DNA of 64,000 nucleotides from Reticulitermes speratus (Eukaryota > Arthropoda > Insecta > Blattodea > Rhinotermitidae), in NCBI GenBank assembly GCA_021186555.1, contig JAJKFL010000237.1, positions 248,001 through 312,000 of the forward strand. Direction: 5' to 3'. Shown piece by piece: positions 10,108-22,892 of the stretch (positions within the stretch are counted from its first letter, which is position 1; each line of letters begins with the position of its first letter). Both the position numbers and the translations under genes were made by a program. Under the pieces are notes generated by a model, which worked only from the letters and a program-made list of their open reading frames with translations, was not told where the DNA came from and did no database searches.

Positions 10108-12497
10108 ACAATGTGTCCTCACCCAACAATGTATCCTCACCCAACAATGTGTCCTCACCCAACAATGTATCCTCACCCAACAATGTGTCCTCACCCAACA
10201 ATGTATCCTCACCCAACAATGTATCCTCACCCAACAATGTGTCCTCACCCAACAATGTATCCTCACCCAACCATGTGTCCTCACCCAACAATGTGTCCTC
10301 ACCCAACAATGTGTCCTCACCCAACAATGTATCCTCACCCAACAATGTATCCTCACCCAAAAATGTGTACTCACCCAACAATGTGTACTCACCAAACAAT
10401 GTGTCCTCACCCAACAATGTATCCTCACCCAACAATGTGTCCTCACCCAACAATGTGTCCTCACCCAACAATGTATCCTCACCAAACAATGTGTCCTCAC
10501 CCAACAATGTGTCCTCACCCAACAATGTGTCCTCACCCAACAATGTGCCCTCACCCAACAATGTGTCCTCACCCAACAATGTGTCCTCACTCAACAATGT
10601 GTCCTCACCCAACAATGTGTCCTCACCCAACAATGTGTCCTCATCCAACAATGTGTCCTCACCCAACAATGTATCCTCACCCAAAATGTGTCCTCACCCA
10701 ACAATGTGTCCTCACCCAACAATGTGTCCTCACCCAACAATGTATCCTCACTCAACAATGTATCCTTACCCAACAATGTATCTTCACCCAACAATGTATC
10801 CTCACCCAACAATGTATCCTCACCCAACAATGTGTCCTCACCCAACAATGTATCCTCACCCAAAATGTGTCCTCACCCAACAATGTGTCCTCACCCAACA
10901 ATGTGTCCTCACCCAACAATGTATCCTCACCCAACAATGTATCCTCACTCAACAATGTATCCTTACCCAACAATGTATCTTCACCCAACAATGTATCCTC
11001 ACTCAACAATGTATCCTCACCCAACAATGTGTCCTCACCCAACAATGTATCCTCACCCAACAATGTATCCTCACCCAACAATGTATCCTCACCCAACAAC
11101 GTGTCCTCACCCAACAATGTGTCCTCACCCAACAATGTGTCCTCACCCAACAATGCATCCTCACCAAACAATGTTTCCTCACACAACAGTGTATCCTCAC
11201 CCAACAATGTATCCTCACCCAACAATGTATCCTCACCCAACAATGTGTCCTCACCCAACAATGTATCCTCACCCAACAATGTGTCATCACCCAACACTGT
11301 ATCCTCACCCTACAATGTATCCTCACCCAACAATGTGTCCTCACCCAACAATGTGTCCTTACCCAACAATGTGTCCTCACCCAACAATCTATACTCACCC
11401 AACAATGTGTCCTTACCCAACAATGTGTCCTCAACCAACAATGTGTCCTCACCCAACAATGTATCCTCACCCAACAATGTGTCCTCACCCAACAATGTAT
11501 CTTCACCCAACAATGTATCCTCACTCAACAATGTATCCTCACCCAACAATGTGTCCTCACCCAACAATGTATCCTCACCCAACAATGTATCCTCACCCAA
11601 CAACGTGTCCTCACCCAACAATGTGTCCTCACCCAACAATGTATCCTCACCCAACAATGTGTCCTCACCCAACAATGTATCCTCACCAAACAATGTTTCC
11701 TCACACAACAGTGTATCCTCACCCAACAATGTATCCTCACCCAACAATGTATCCTCACCCAACAATGTGTCCTCACCCAACAATGTATCCTCACCCAACA
11801 CTGTATCCTCACCCTACAATGTATCCTCACCCAACAATGTGTCCTCACCCAACAATGTGTCCTCACCCAACAATGTATACTCACCCAACAACGTGTCCTC
11901 ACCCATCAATGTATCCTCACTCAACAATGTATCCTCACCCAACAATGTGTCCTCACCCAACAATGTATCCTCACCCAACAATGTATCCTCACCCAACAAT
12001 GTATCCTCACCCAACAACGTGTCCTCACCCAACAATGTATCCTCACCCAACAATGTATCCTCACCCAACAACGTGTCCTCACCCAACAATGTGTCCTCAC
12101 CCAACAATGTATCCTCACCCAACAATGTATCCTCACCCAACAATGTATCCTCACCAAACAATGTTTCCTCACACAACAGTGTATCCTCACCCAACAATGT
12201 ATCCTCACCCAACTATGTATCCTCACCCAACAATGTGTCCTCACCCAACAATGTATCCTCACCCAACAATGTGTCATCACCCAACACTGTATCCTCACCC
12301 TACAATGTATCCTCACCCAACAATGTATCCTCACCCAACAATGTGTCCTTACCCAACAATGTGTCCTCACCCAACAATGTATACTCACCCAACAATGTGT
12401 CCTCACCCAACAATGTATACTCACCCAACAATGTGTCCTCACCCAACAATGTATCCTCACCCAACAATGTATCCTCACCCAACAATGTGTCCTCACC
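10108..12497. repeat. 18-bp minisatellite, about 132 copies
   Basis: The unit is AACAATGTGTCCTCACCC, with G/A and C/T variants. Since 18 is a multiple of 3, every frame repeats a hexapeptide: SSPNNV, MCPHPT or CVLTQQ on the plus strand, and GEDTLL or RTHCWV on the minus strand. Overlapping open frames of up to 839 codons therefore exist on both strands. Two 17-bp units (AAAATG at about 10,683 and 10,862) shift the frame, so one long open frame moves from SSPNNV to MCPHPT to CVLTQQ. That fits unselected DNA better than a protein. Larger duplications are visible: a 179-bp block repeated at 10.68 and 10.86 kb, and a marker unit (CACCAAACAATGTTTCC) recurring near 11,161, 11,683 and 12,151. Confidence 0.95.
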
Positions 12498-13594
12498 TCT
12501 TCGTGTTTACCTAACCTAGCCAACTGGCCAGCCCATCGTAAGATTATTGATCTTTCTACCCTGTCAGTGCTCGATAGATTCATCGATAGATCGATAGATG
12601 GCAGTCAGCTGAACTCAGGTACTCTGTTTTAGAGCAAAATGTTGCTGTCTTCACGTGTTTTAAACACGTGTAATATTTGTTTTCTTACATAAGCAGTCCT
12701 GTCACGTGGCCTTACAAAATTCATATAACATGGCTGGTTTATAGTAAACAATGTAAGTAGGATGTAAAGTTTGTAAATCGGTAAAAGTTGAATATAGTTC
12801 TTCGATGTATTTGATGTTATGTGGCAGCTTACTTAAGATACATAATATATCGCTATCAATGGTAGTTTATTGAATTACTGTATTTTGGTGCAACTTTACA
12901 TCGATATGTAGTTGTGGATGTCAAAGGGAATTTATTGAGTGCAATGGTAAGAAATATGACCAAATTGTATTGTATTACGTGCAATCTTTATAGTACAGTC
13001 TTTACTTTCCTGGGAAATTAACACGCGGAATTGGTACAGTAACTGACCTAACATTTGGACACTCTGTATAAAGAGTCTAGATTATATTGAGATAAACTGA
13101 GAGGGAAATTAAAGGCTAATGGAAAGATTTGTCAAGCGAAAGGAAATTAGAAGGAGCCTGGAAATTGTAGACGGACATGCTTATTGACAGTTTGGGGGAA
13201 ACATTCACGGGTAAGAGTTGGTATATTGAGGAACTGGATATTGTACTATTATTAGACACTGACTGCAATACGGGGGGTATCTGTTAAACTTAAGAACAGA
13301 GTGGGCAGTGTTTCTGTAAGCAGAACAAGTGTGGATAAATATCTGTCGATAAGTGATGTGGAACTGAATGTGGATTTTGAGAAGGCTTTCAAAAACTTTG
13401 CGGTTCAGATGATAAAAACGGGGGGGGGGGGGGAGAACGTCGTAAGCTGTGCACAAACAATTTTCAGGAAAAAGAAATTGTGTGAGGTGCAGAAGGAGCC
13501 AAGTGTTCAGCTGTGCCCGCAAATGAGAGGTTAAGACAGGGTGAGGCTTGAGTGCCTGCTTTCGTAATATTACTGTAAGTGACATTGTAGAACA
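12498..13594. other. unique stretch with a G14 run
   Basis: No gene recognised. A homopolymer of 14 G lies at 13,420-13,433 and may be a length-unstable or error-prone site. Open frames crossing it (77 codons plus, 126 codons minus) are unsupported. Confidence 0.5.
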
Positions 13595-14575
13595 TGAGTG
13601 GTGTAAAGGGGGCTTTATGCCCTGTATTAGTAGGATTAAATATTTTTATAGATATTATTTTAGACTATAGGGCTCTAGAAGGGGTTTCATGCCCCTGTAA
13701 TAGGAGGATTAAATATTTTTATAGATATTATTTTAGACTATAGGGCTCTAGAAGGGGTTTCATGCCCTGTAATAGGAGGATTAAATATTTTTATAGATAT
13801 TATTTTAGACTATAGGGCTCTAGAAGGGGTTTCATGCCCCTGTAATAGGAGGATTAAATATTTTTATAGATATTATTTTAGACTATAGGGCTCTAGAAGG
13901 GGCTTCATGCCCCTGCAATAGGAGAATTATGAACTTTAAATGATATTTTAGATTGCGGTCATATGGACGCGGGCTTTATGCCCCTGTAATAGGAGGATTA
14001 TGAGCTTCAAATGATATTTCAGAATGCGTTCATATGGAAGGGGGCTTCATGCCCCTGTAATGGGAGGATTAAGTACATTGTAAACATTATTTTAGACTAT
14101 AGGGCTGTAGAAGGGGCTTCATGCCCCTGTAATAGGAGGATTATGAGCTTTAAATCATATTTCAGAATGCGTTCATATATAAGGGGGCTTCATGCCCCTG
14201 TAATATGAGGATTAAATATTTTTATAGATATTATTTTAGACTATAGGGCTGTAGAAGGGGCTTCATGCCCCTGTAATAGGAGGATTATGAGCTTTAAATC
14301 ATATTTCAGAATGCGTTCATATATAAGGGGGCTTCATGCCCCTGTAATATGAGGATTAAATATTTTTATAGATATTATTTTAGACTATAGGGCTGTAGAA
14401 GGGGCTTCATGCCCCTGTAATAGGAGGATTAAATATTTTTATAGATATTATTTTAGACTATAGGGCTGTAGAAGGGGCTTCATGCCCTGTAATAGGAGGA
14501 TTATGATCTTTAAATCATATTTCAGAATGCGTTCATATGGAAGGGGGCTTCGTGCCCCTGTAATAGGAGAATTAA
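13595..14575. repeat. about 73-bp tandem repeat, 13 copies, hairpin core
   Basis: Two unit types are mixed. One has TATTTTTATAGATATTATTT; the other has AGCTTTAAATCATATTTCAG followed by AATGCGTTCATAT. Both keep the short inverted repeat AGGGGCTTCATGCCCCT followed by GTAATAGGAGGATTA. The stem is kept while the rest of the unit varies. Confidence 0.92.
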
Positions 14576-15618
14576 TTATTTTATCAGTTGCATTGTAGAA
14601 CATACTATTGTGGAGGCAGTCTTATGCCTATCATTCGTATGCCACATTAAGAATTACGAATTTCCAGTAGCTATCAAACTTGAGAATCTGCGAAGTCCAG
14701 TAATTTCCAAATTATCAGGCAAATTATCTGTGCGGCAGGCAGTGTGTGCTTAGTGACTTTGACTTCACGTGTTTGTGACATCTTGCCTGGGAATGTAGAA
14801 GGCGTGTGACAATAGCTATTTGTGCAGTGATACAGACTGCTTTTGTTACGGATTTTAAACCACCGTTCGGGTCACACACTTTCGTTATTTCTCGTGGTGT
14901 TTTTGTGGATGTGGAATGAAGTGATGTGATGTGGTGTGTGCAATAGCAGCGACTCTCTGAGTATCCGTTAAACAGTGTAGTGTCATTCTCTCAACGGCAG
15001 CAACATTCCAGTGGATCAAGCAGCAGGCTGCGAACCCAGGACCAAAGGACACGGAGAAACGCGCAAACCTTAACGTTAAAACCCAAACAGTGTCGGCTGA
15101 ACCTCTAGCGGTCAGGTTAAGGTCGAGTTGACAACCCTGTGGATGTTATTTTTTTTTAATTAGTCTGTAAGTCTTGTCCTCCATGCCCTCCCCGTTAGGT
15201 GCCGTAGTTAGGATTTGTGGATAGGATAAATCGTGTGAGTTAGCGCCATGTGACAGTAGGGCCGTTCGTGTAGGAGGGTTTGTGTTTATGTGTGTGTTTT
15301 TGTTTACCGCAGGGTGTCAACTTGACAGGGTTCGGTCGGCACACAAAAGATATCACTGCGAGAGGGAGAGAGATAAGAAAGGTGCTTTAACAGTTTCTCC
15401 CTGTGAATAACTCGCATTGGAAGGGCAAATATTCAGTGAAGCTGAACTTAATTCTGCTTAGACCCATCTTTCACTTCAGTGTTGAAAGACAAATGTTTGA
15501 ATCTGTAACAACAGGCTGTACACAGTGGAGAGTGACATATGTAAAGTGACATGATTTGTATGTTTTTGTGAGTGTGTTGTGAATTTATTGTAAAGCTAAA
15601 GTTTCAAATTTAGAGAAG
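14576..15618. other. unique stretch, no gene recognised
   Basis: Includes a T-rich run near 15,149. No defensible exon seen. Confidence 0.4.
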
Positions 15619-15775
15619 ACATCAACTGCTATCAACGAAAGGTAGGTCTTCAACATCAACTGTCAACAATGAAAGCTGCTTCTTCTACATCAACTGCTAT
15701 CAACGAAAGGTAGGTCTTCAACATCAACTGTCAACAATGAAAGCTGCTTCTTCTACATCGACTGCCATCAACAAA
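15619..15775. repeat. 68-bp tandem repeat, about 2.3 copies
   Basis: ACATCAACTGCTATCAACGA begins copies at 15,619 and 15,687, and a diverged partial copy at 15,755. Each unit itself contains two related ACATCAACTG...TCAAC parts. Confidence 0.9.
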
Positions 15776-15905
15776 CCTTCTGTCTTACACATCGATTGTC
15801 AACATTAAAGCTGTGTCTTTGACGCTGTTAGGCCTAATAATGGAAAAACGTACACAACAAAATTTACATTTGACACGTCGATAAAAGCAGACGCACTGCC
15901 GTCGT

Positions 15906-16022
15906 AATTTGTACTTCATATATACAATAATTTGTACTTCATATAAACAACAATTTGTACTTCATATAAACAACAATTTGTACTTCATATATACAAAAAT
16001 TTGTACTTCATATACACAACAA
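15906..16022. repeat. 23-bp tandem repeat, 5 copies
   Basis: The unit is AATTTGTACTTCATATA followed by AACAAC or TACAAT. It is unrelated to the other 23-bp array. Confidence 0.93.
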
Positions 16023-16986
16023 TTCACGAGACAGAATTATGTATGTGTGTGTGTTTAAACAGTTATGTTGGAACTGAACTGAACATCATGGCTGATAGAT
16101 TTTTAATTTGGCCTCAAATGACGAATTATTTCCACAATCTGCAAGTCGCGTAAGCGAGACGTCACCGAACGGACCACGCAGGTTGTCGTTTGGTTTCCGA
16201 CGTGAACGAAGCGTCTTTCGAAAGCGATGCTTTGAGTTACAGTTTTAACATAAGAGAACGTCGATATTTTATTATCCCGACGATTTCTCACAACTCCATT
16301 GAAGATCACAATTGTGGCTTCTTTTCGCCTTCTGTTTTAATTCTCTGCACTAGACGGCTTATAACCCAGTACTTCGGTTTCATTTAGCTGTCCGTTGTAA
16401 TACGTACAGCTGCGATGAACAGAGGCACACAGTTATATGCCTTGCATGATCAGGGTTATTAGAACGTGCAGCGTCTTGGATCTGGAAGTTTACGTGTAAC
16501 ATGTAATGTGTAACAGAAGACTGTAGAAGAACGCCTGTGTCAAGGTAAGTTTGCGCTCGTTCTGTTAATTAGGTCCTGCAGTTCGTGTTTGTTGCTGTTG
16601 TTTACAGAACATGTTACTAATTATACTTTCTGTTTCAGGTCCCGCTCACATCCTGTGCCTCACCGTGGCGAGCGGGTGAAACAAAGAATGGTGCACGCCC
16701 CAAATTCAAAATTTCGCTAACTGAAACATCCATTTTTGCATGTTTTGTTATCGTATGCATTGCGTTTGGGAACTTCAGGTATTTATTGCTCTTTCGTAAC
16801 AATGTTTTAACATCTATTCATTTCCGTGTTTTTATCGACCATTTTGCCAGATAGATTTGATCTCCCCTAAGCTTTTATACATAAATTTCGACATTATATT
16901 CCTTACGGAAACTTACTTACCGCACTCACCAGACGTATTACAGAACCCTTTAAAGACGAAAAATAATCTGATTTCTATCTAAAATT
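16023..16986. other. unique stretch, no gene recognised
   Basis: Short open frames on both strands near 16.1-16.4 kb show no known domain. No transposon ends seen. Confidence 0.4.
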
Positions 16987-17669
16987 TCAGTCCGTACCGC
17001 GCAGTAAACACACTCCGTCTCAGTTATACTAAGCAGTCAGTTAATATTGTACAGTGAAATAATCGCTGTTTGTTCTGAGATCCACACAAAACACATAAAT
17101 ACAGTCCGTACCGCGCAGTAAACACACTCCGTCTCAGTTATACAAACCAGTCAGTTAATGTTGTACAGTGAAATAATCGCTGTTTGTTCTGAGATCCACA
17201 CAAAACACATAAATACAGTCCGTACCGCGCAGTAAAACACACTCCGTCTCAGTTATACAAACCAGTCAGTTAATGTTGTACAGTGAAATAATCGCTGTTT
17301 GTTCTGAGATCCACACAAAACACATAATTACAGTCCGTACCGCGCAGTAAACACACTCCGTCTCAGTTATACAAACCAGTCAGTTAATGCTGTACAGTGA
17401 AATAATCGCTGTTTGTTCTGAGATCCACACAAAACACATAAATACAGTCCGTACCGCGCAGTAAACACACTCCGTCTCAGTTATACAAACCAGTCAGTTA
17501 ATGTTGTACAGTGAAATAATCGCTGTTTGTTCTGAGATCCACACAAAACACATAAATACAGTCCGTACCGCGCAGTAAACACACTCCGTCTCATTTATAC
17601 AAACCAATCAGTTAATGCTGTACAGTGAAATAATCGCTGTTTGTTCTGAGATCCACACAAAACACATAA
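16987..17669. repeat. 114-bp tandem repeat, 6 copies
   Basis: Copies begin with CAGTCCGTACCGCGCAGTAA near 16,988, 17,101, 17,215, 17,330, 17,444 and 17,558. They are nearly identical, so the array is young or homogenised. The last copy stops at ACACATAAT, where the poly(A) end of a LINE begins. Confidence 0.95.
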
Positions 17670-19690
17670 TTTTTTTTAAATAAAAGAAAGCTTTATTATC
17701 GTATTACAGGTACAAAATTCTTAACATAACCTTTGTTTCCGCCGTTCCATTTACCAGCGTTCATACTTCTCTACATATGCGGAACCATTTCCCCTGATCA
17801 CTAAGTATTTACATGACAGTCAACAATTTGTGGAAGTAGTGAAGAATTACATATTAGCATAATAAAGCACTACCTATCTTCCAGCTGTACTCACAGCATG
17901 CAGTGTTTGGGCCGTTTGTGTTTATATCTTTTGTACCATCTGTTCAGATCATTAAGCGTATATTGTCCGATAGCTCCTACCATTGGATTTGGATGTAGGT
18001 AACATTTAGCGTAAAAACTTTCTGCTATTCTTCGGACATAGGTCTGTATTGTTTCAACTCCCAGGGTTGCTAGAAGGTGTGATATGGGCGCTCCACGTGG
18101 GGCATTGGCGATGTCTCGTATACATTTATTTTGAACAACCTCTAGGTTACGGTATGTCGAGTTACTTATTGAGCACGACGTCGGCGCCGCATACGTCAGT
18201 GTTGGCCTGATGACAGCCTTGTAGATCTGCAGTTTCGTGTCGACCGATAGTATAGACTCCTTTGCTAGAAGAGGAAATAATTGCACCAGAATGCTAATTG
18301 TCTTTCGTGTCACTTGTTGTATGTGGGACGAGTAGTTCAAAGTGGCTGTCAAGTGAAGGCCCAAGTATTTCACTTCCTGAGACTGCGGTACTTCCAATTT
18401 CTACATCATAATCTGTTTGGAAAGGAGTGGTCTTATTTTGGTGAAGATAATTGCGTGTGTTTTTGAAGAATTTACTTTGAGTCGCCACCGCACGATGTAT
18501 GAGTGGAGCCTGTTGACAGCATCGGTAAGTCGTCTGGTTATTGTGTCGATTCGCCATGATTGTGTGTATAGGGCCGTGTCGTCCGCAAACAAAGCCAACT
18601 GGATGTGAGGTATTTTTGGTATATCGGCCGTATATATGGTGAAGAGGATCGGTGACAGTAGAGCTGCCTGAGGTAGGCCTGCCGTGATATGTTTAGGGGT
18701 GGAATGGTACCAGAGACAGTTACTGAGGATGTTCGTTGGGTTAGGTATGCCATTAGGAAAAGGGTTACATACTGCGGAATGTCAAAATTAATGAGTTTGT
18801 AGATCAGCCTACTCACCCATATGGTGTCGTACGCTTTTTCGATGTCTAGTAACGCCAGTCATGTGTGTTTATTTACGTTGTATCAATGAGTTATATCATC
18901 TGTTGTTCGTGCTAATTGCGCTGTTGTGGAATGTCCTTTTCGGAATCCAAATTTTTCGTCTGGTATAATTCTTTTCTCTCTAGTGTATCTTTCAATTCGT
19001 TTTGCCACCGTTCTGTCCATCAATTTACTTAATGCCGGTAGGAGACTTATTGGTCTGTATGAACCTGGATCGTGAGGTGATTTCGTCGGTTTGGGAATTG
19101 CCAGGATGTTTGAGTGCTTCCACCGTGCTGGAAAGTAGACTAGTTGTAACACGGCGTTGAAGATGACCGTCAGATGCCTAATAGTATTTGGAGTGAAGTT
19201 ACCGTTCATGGTATTGGATATTCCATCTTCACCCGGGACTGTTCGCCCTTTGAGTTTCCGAATTTTCTTTTGTACTTCCGTCTGAGTGATGGTTCGTTGA
19301 ACGTCGATCCTTTTTCCCATCCTCTGGCTAACTTTGTTGACCAATTTTTCCACTGCCTCCGCTTGACGTGTTATCTTCTGAGGGGTGTCAACCCATCTGT
19401 GGCCTCAAAGTGCTCAGCTAATATGTCAGCTTTTTACTGTGCCATATAATATTGTGTACCCTGCTGTATTAATGGCGGCATTGGGTTTCGTGACGTTTTA
19501 AAATAACGAGTTACTCTCCATAGCTGTGTATTGTTAGGGTGTAAAGTACGAAGAAACTTTGTCCATTTATCCTGGCGATAGTTCTTCAGTCTGGTGACAA
19601 TCAACCCATTCAGAAGGTACAAGCACCCTCCATGTACTTCACTACATGTACGTTGATATCTTCTACGTCTATAATTTCGTAGCTTCATCA
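17670..19690 (-). mobile_element. 5'-truncated Jockey-type LINE, degenerate
   Basis: Minus-strand frames together read as the reverse-transcriptase half of a non-LTR ORF2. From upstream to downstream they are a KWTKFLRTLHPNN linker (19.43-19.69 kb), GEDGISN...SYRPISLLPALSKLMDR...GFRKGHSTTAQL (18.88-19.35 kb), a thumb-like piece with a frameshift (18.54-18.82 kb), the catalytic FADD box (about 18,578-18,589), and KYLGLHL...YAAPTSCSISNSTYRNLEVVQNK (17.89-18.40 kb). The frames are broken by stops and shifts, so the element is dead. On the minus strand the 3' end carries AATAAA (17,692-17,697) and an A-rich tail (17,669-17,686). No endonuclease domain is seen, which fits 5' truncation. Clade assignment is from motif style only. 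Confidence 0.85.
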
Positions 19691-20158
19691 GTACACTTAT
19701 GTCTGGCGGTGTTTTGAGACTGCGTGCTGTGGTAACGCGTTTTGGTATAGATGTAGCTGCAGCTATTTGTACCGCTGCGGTGAAAAAATGCAGTGCTCTA
19801 TCTATGTTTGAGTAGCTGTTATCCGCGGTAGTCGTTTCAATAGTTGATCAAGTTGATATTGGTATTGTTTCCAGTTAGCCGCTTAATAGTCGTATTGTAA
19901 TTGTAATTGTCACAGCACTGCAGCGATGTATTTGTATTGTTCGTGGGTACGTTTGAACAGTTTGAACTATACTGGGTACTGTGAAATGACTTACCTTGTG
20001 GAACACAAGGGGTAGGTTTGTGGTAGTAATTTGACATCCTTTCTTAAATGACAGAGAAGTCTTTATTGAAAACATTTTCCAGAGAATGTGGTCGGAAAAA
20101 ATCCTGGAGGTTGTCGTTGTGTTTAGATTGTTCAGTAATGATCACTGTAATGAAGACA
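19691..20158. other. unclear; possible further LINE sequence
   Basis: I cannot place the 5' limit of the LINE. Motifs fade after 19,690. No resumption of the 114-bp array is visible here. Confidence 0.35.
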
Positions 20159-20790
20159 CACACAGCTGTTCCCTATTAACGTCAGATATACAAATACACA
20201 CACAGCTGTTCCCTACTAACGTCAGATATACAAATACACACACAGCTGTTCCCTATTAACGTCAGATATACAAAGACACACACAGCTGTTCCCTACTAAC
20301 GTCAGATATACAAGGACACACACAGCTGTTCCCTATTAACGTCAGATATACAAAGACACACACAGCTGTTACCTATTAAAGTCAGATATACAAAGACAAA
20401 CACAGCTGTTCCCTATTAACGTCAGATATACAATGACACACACAGCTGTTCCCTATTAACGTCAGATATACAAACACCCACAGCTGTTCCCTATTAACGT
20501 CAGATATACAAAGACACACATAGTTGTTCCCTATTAACGTCAGATATACAAAGACACACACAGCTGTTCCTTATTAACGTCAGATATACAAAGACACACA
20601 CAGCTGTTACCCATTAACGTCAGATATACAAAGACACACACTGCTGTTCCCTATTAACGTCAGATATACAAAGACACACACAGATGTTCCCTATTAACGT
20701 CAGATATACAAAGACACACACAGCTGTTCCCTATTAACGTCAGATACACAAAGACACACACAGCTGTTCCTTATTAACGTCAGATATACA
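20159..20790. repeat. 40-bp tandem repeat, about 16 copies
   Basis: The unit is CACAGCTGTTCCCTATTAAC followed by GTCAGATATACAAAGACACA. Copies differ by single bases. Confidence 0.95.
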
Positions 20791-20894
20791 AGTTGCATCT
20801 CACAGTCCTTTCAGTCACTTCAAAGACATCAATTACATTACAGCACTCGGTCCAACAGCAATAAGCTTTAATGTTATAACATAAACTGTCAATG

Positions 20895-21690
20895 GGAATT
20901 TATATGAACGTAATCAGCAACGTACCAACGCGCACGTACAAAAACAATTATATGAACGTAATCAGCAACGTACCAACGCGCACGTACACAAACTATTTAT
21001 ATGAACGTAATCAGCTACGTACCAACACGCACGTACACAAACAATTTATATGAACGTAATCAGCAACGTACCAACACGCACGTACACAAACAATTTATAT
21101 GAACGTAATCAGCTACGTACCAACACGCACGTACACAAACAATTTATATGAACGTAATCAGCTACGTACCAACACGCACGTACACAAACAATTTATATGA
21201 ACGTAATCAGCTACGTACCAACACGCACGTACACAAACTATTTATATGAACGTAATGAGCTACGTACCAACACGCACGTACACAAACTATTTATATGAAC
21301 GTAATCAGCAACGTACCAACACGCACGTACACAAACAATTTATATGAACGTAATCAGCTACGTACCAACACGCACGTACACAAACAATTTATATGAACGT
21401 AATCAGCAACGTATCAACACGCACGTACACAAACAATTTATATGAACGTAATCAGCTAGGTACCAACACGCACGTACACAAACAATTTATATGAACGTAA
21501 TCAGCTGCGTACCAACACGCACGTACACAAACAATTTATATGAACGTAATCAGCTACTTACCAACACGCACGTACACAAACAATTTATATGAACGTAATC
21601 AGCAACATACCAACACGCACGTACACAAACAATTTATATGAACGTAATCAGCAACGTACCAACACGCACGTACATAAACAATTACATAGT
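20895..21690. repeat. about 50-bp tandem repeat, 16 copies
   Basis: The unit is TATATGAACGTAATCAGC(A/T)ACGTACCAACACGCACG followed by TACACAAACAATT. It is unrelated in length and sequence to the 40-bp array 100 bp upstream. Confidence 0.95.
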
Positions 21691-22524
21691 TTCTAACCAA
21701 ACAGTTTCTGTTCTTAAATTTCTGACTTCATATCGATTTATTATTATAATTATGTATATATAATTGTTCTTTTTTTGCAGTTGTAGAGCAAATCAAGAAA
21801 GATGTCGCTCTTCACCGGTTGTTGGTGTTCAAAGGCAAGGTATAATCAGTGGATAGAGACATGTTGAGATAAGCAGTTGGTTTGGGGAATTGGAATCAAC
21901 GTTTTACAAACACCCGAAGTCACCACATCCGGATGTATTCAGGGTGTCAAATGACCCTAATGAAGGCTGAACTGGTATGGTTATGAGCTATGCATATGTA
22001 ATCAGGAACAAAAACACAAAATCAAAAAGATTTGAAGTTTTAAGGGGGCCAATTGGTAAATAGTTGCCAGTGCTTTGGAAGAGTTGCTGCTTCCACATTC
22101 ATGACATAAGTAATCATTTTCTTGAATTACTTTGACCCTGTTGATGTAGGCACAGTCTACTGTCATGAGATCATGGGCTGGATGACTGAGGGGTCATAGT
22201 TCAGTTGGGCCTGCTTTCCAATGTGGGACACACCGCGCCCCATCTTCAATACGTGCTGGGGGTCTTGCCCCAGGGTTAAAGATGCCAGGGCATAAGCTGA
22301 CCACTCAACTTCCTGTAGTAATGAAGTTCTGAATTAGTGGAACTATACCTCAAGTTCCCCATGTGCCTTCATGACATGCAGAGGGACTGCTTTACCTATA
22401 GGCTGGGGCTGCATGCTGCTCTGAAACTTCAGTAACGTTTTACCAATCAACTCAGTGTAACATACCGGAAGACTTGAATCTTCATCAACACTGTTGTGAG
22501 AACCGCAGATTATGCAAAAGGAAT
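21691..22524. other. unique stretch, possible splice-acceptor-like tract
   Basis: TTCTTTTTTTGCAG at about 21,767-21,780 looks like a 3' splice site, but no open exon with a recognisable product follows. No gene called. Confidence 0.35.
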
Positions 22525-22892
22525 CATTGTGCATGCAGATAATTGTTAGCAGTTCGTTAAACTGTACTTGCAAGGCAGTGTACAGAGGTGCAGCAATACT
22601 GTTGTTGGTCGTTATGAAGTGCCTGTTGTTACTGCCACCACTTTCATTGTGCATGCAGATAATTGTTAGCAGTTCGTTAAACTGTGTACTTGCAAGGCAG
22701 TGTACAGAGGTGCAGCAATACTGTTGTTGGTCGTTATGAAGTGCCTGTTGTTACTGCCACCACTTTCATTGTGCATGCAGATAATTGTTAGCAGTTCGTT
22801 AAACTGTGTACTTGCAAGGCAGTGTACAGAGGTGCAGCAATACTGTTGTTGGTCGTTATGAAGTGCCTGTTGTTACTGCCACCACTTTCATA
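22525..22892. repeat. about 121-bp tandem repeat, 3 copies
   Basis: Copies begin with GTGCATGCAGATAATTGTTA near 22,530, 22,650 and 22,772. They are almost identical apart from a 2-bp indel (ACTGTACTT versus ACTGTGTACTT). Confidence 0.95.

Noticed and set aside
10009..12632. Plus-strand 836- and 839-codon frames as a repetitive structural or secreted protein
   Set aside because: The same DNA is open in several frames on both strands, and 17-bp units change the repeat peptide from SSPNNV to MCPHPT to CVLTQQ. A selected protein would not tolerate that.
16103..16387. An exon near 16.1-16.4 kb on either strand
   Set aside because: Overlapping open frames on both strands, no recognised domain and no convincing splice pair.
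21767..21850. An exon after TTCTTTTTTTGCAG
   Set aside because: The acceptor looks good, but the following sequence has early stops in all three plus frames or no recognisable product, and no donor was found.
22512..22739. A small plus-strand gene in the 121-bp triplication
   Set aside because: The frame crosses unit borders and is broken by the 2-bp indel between copies.
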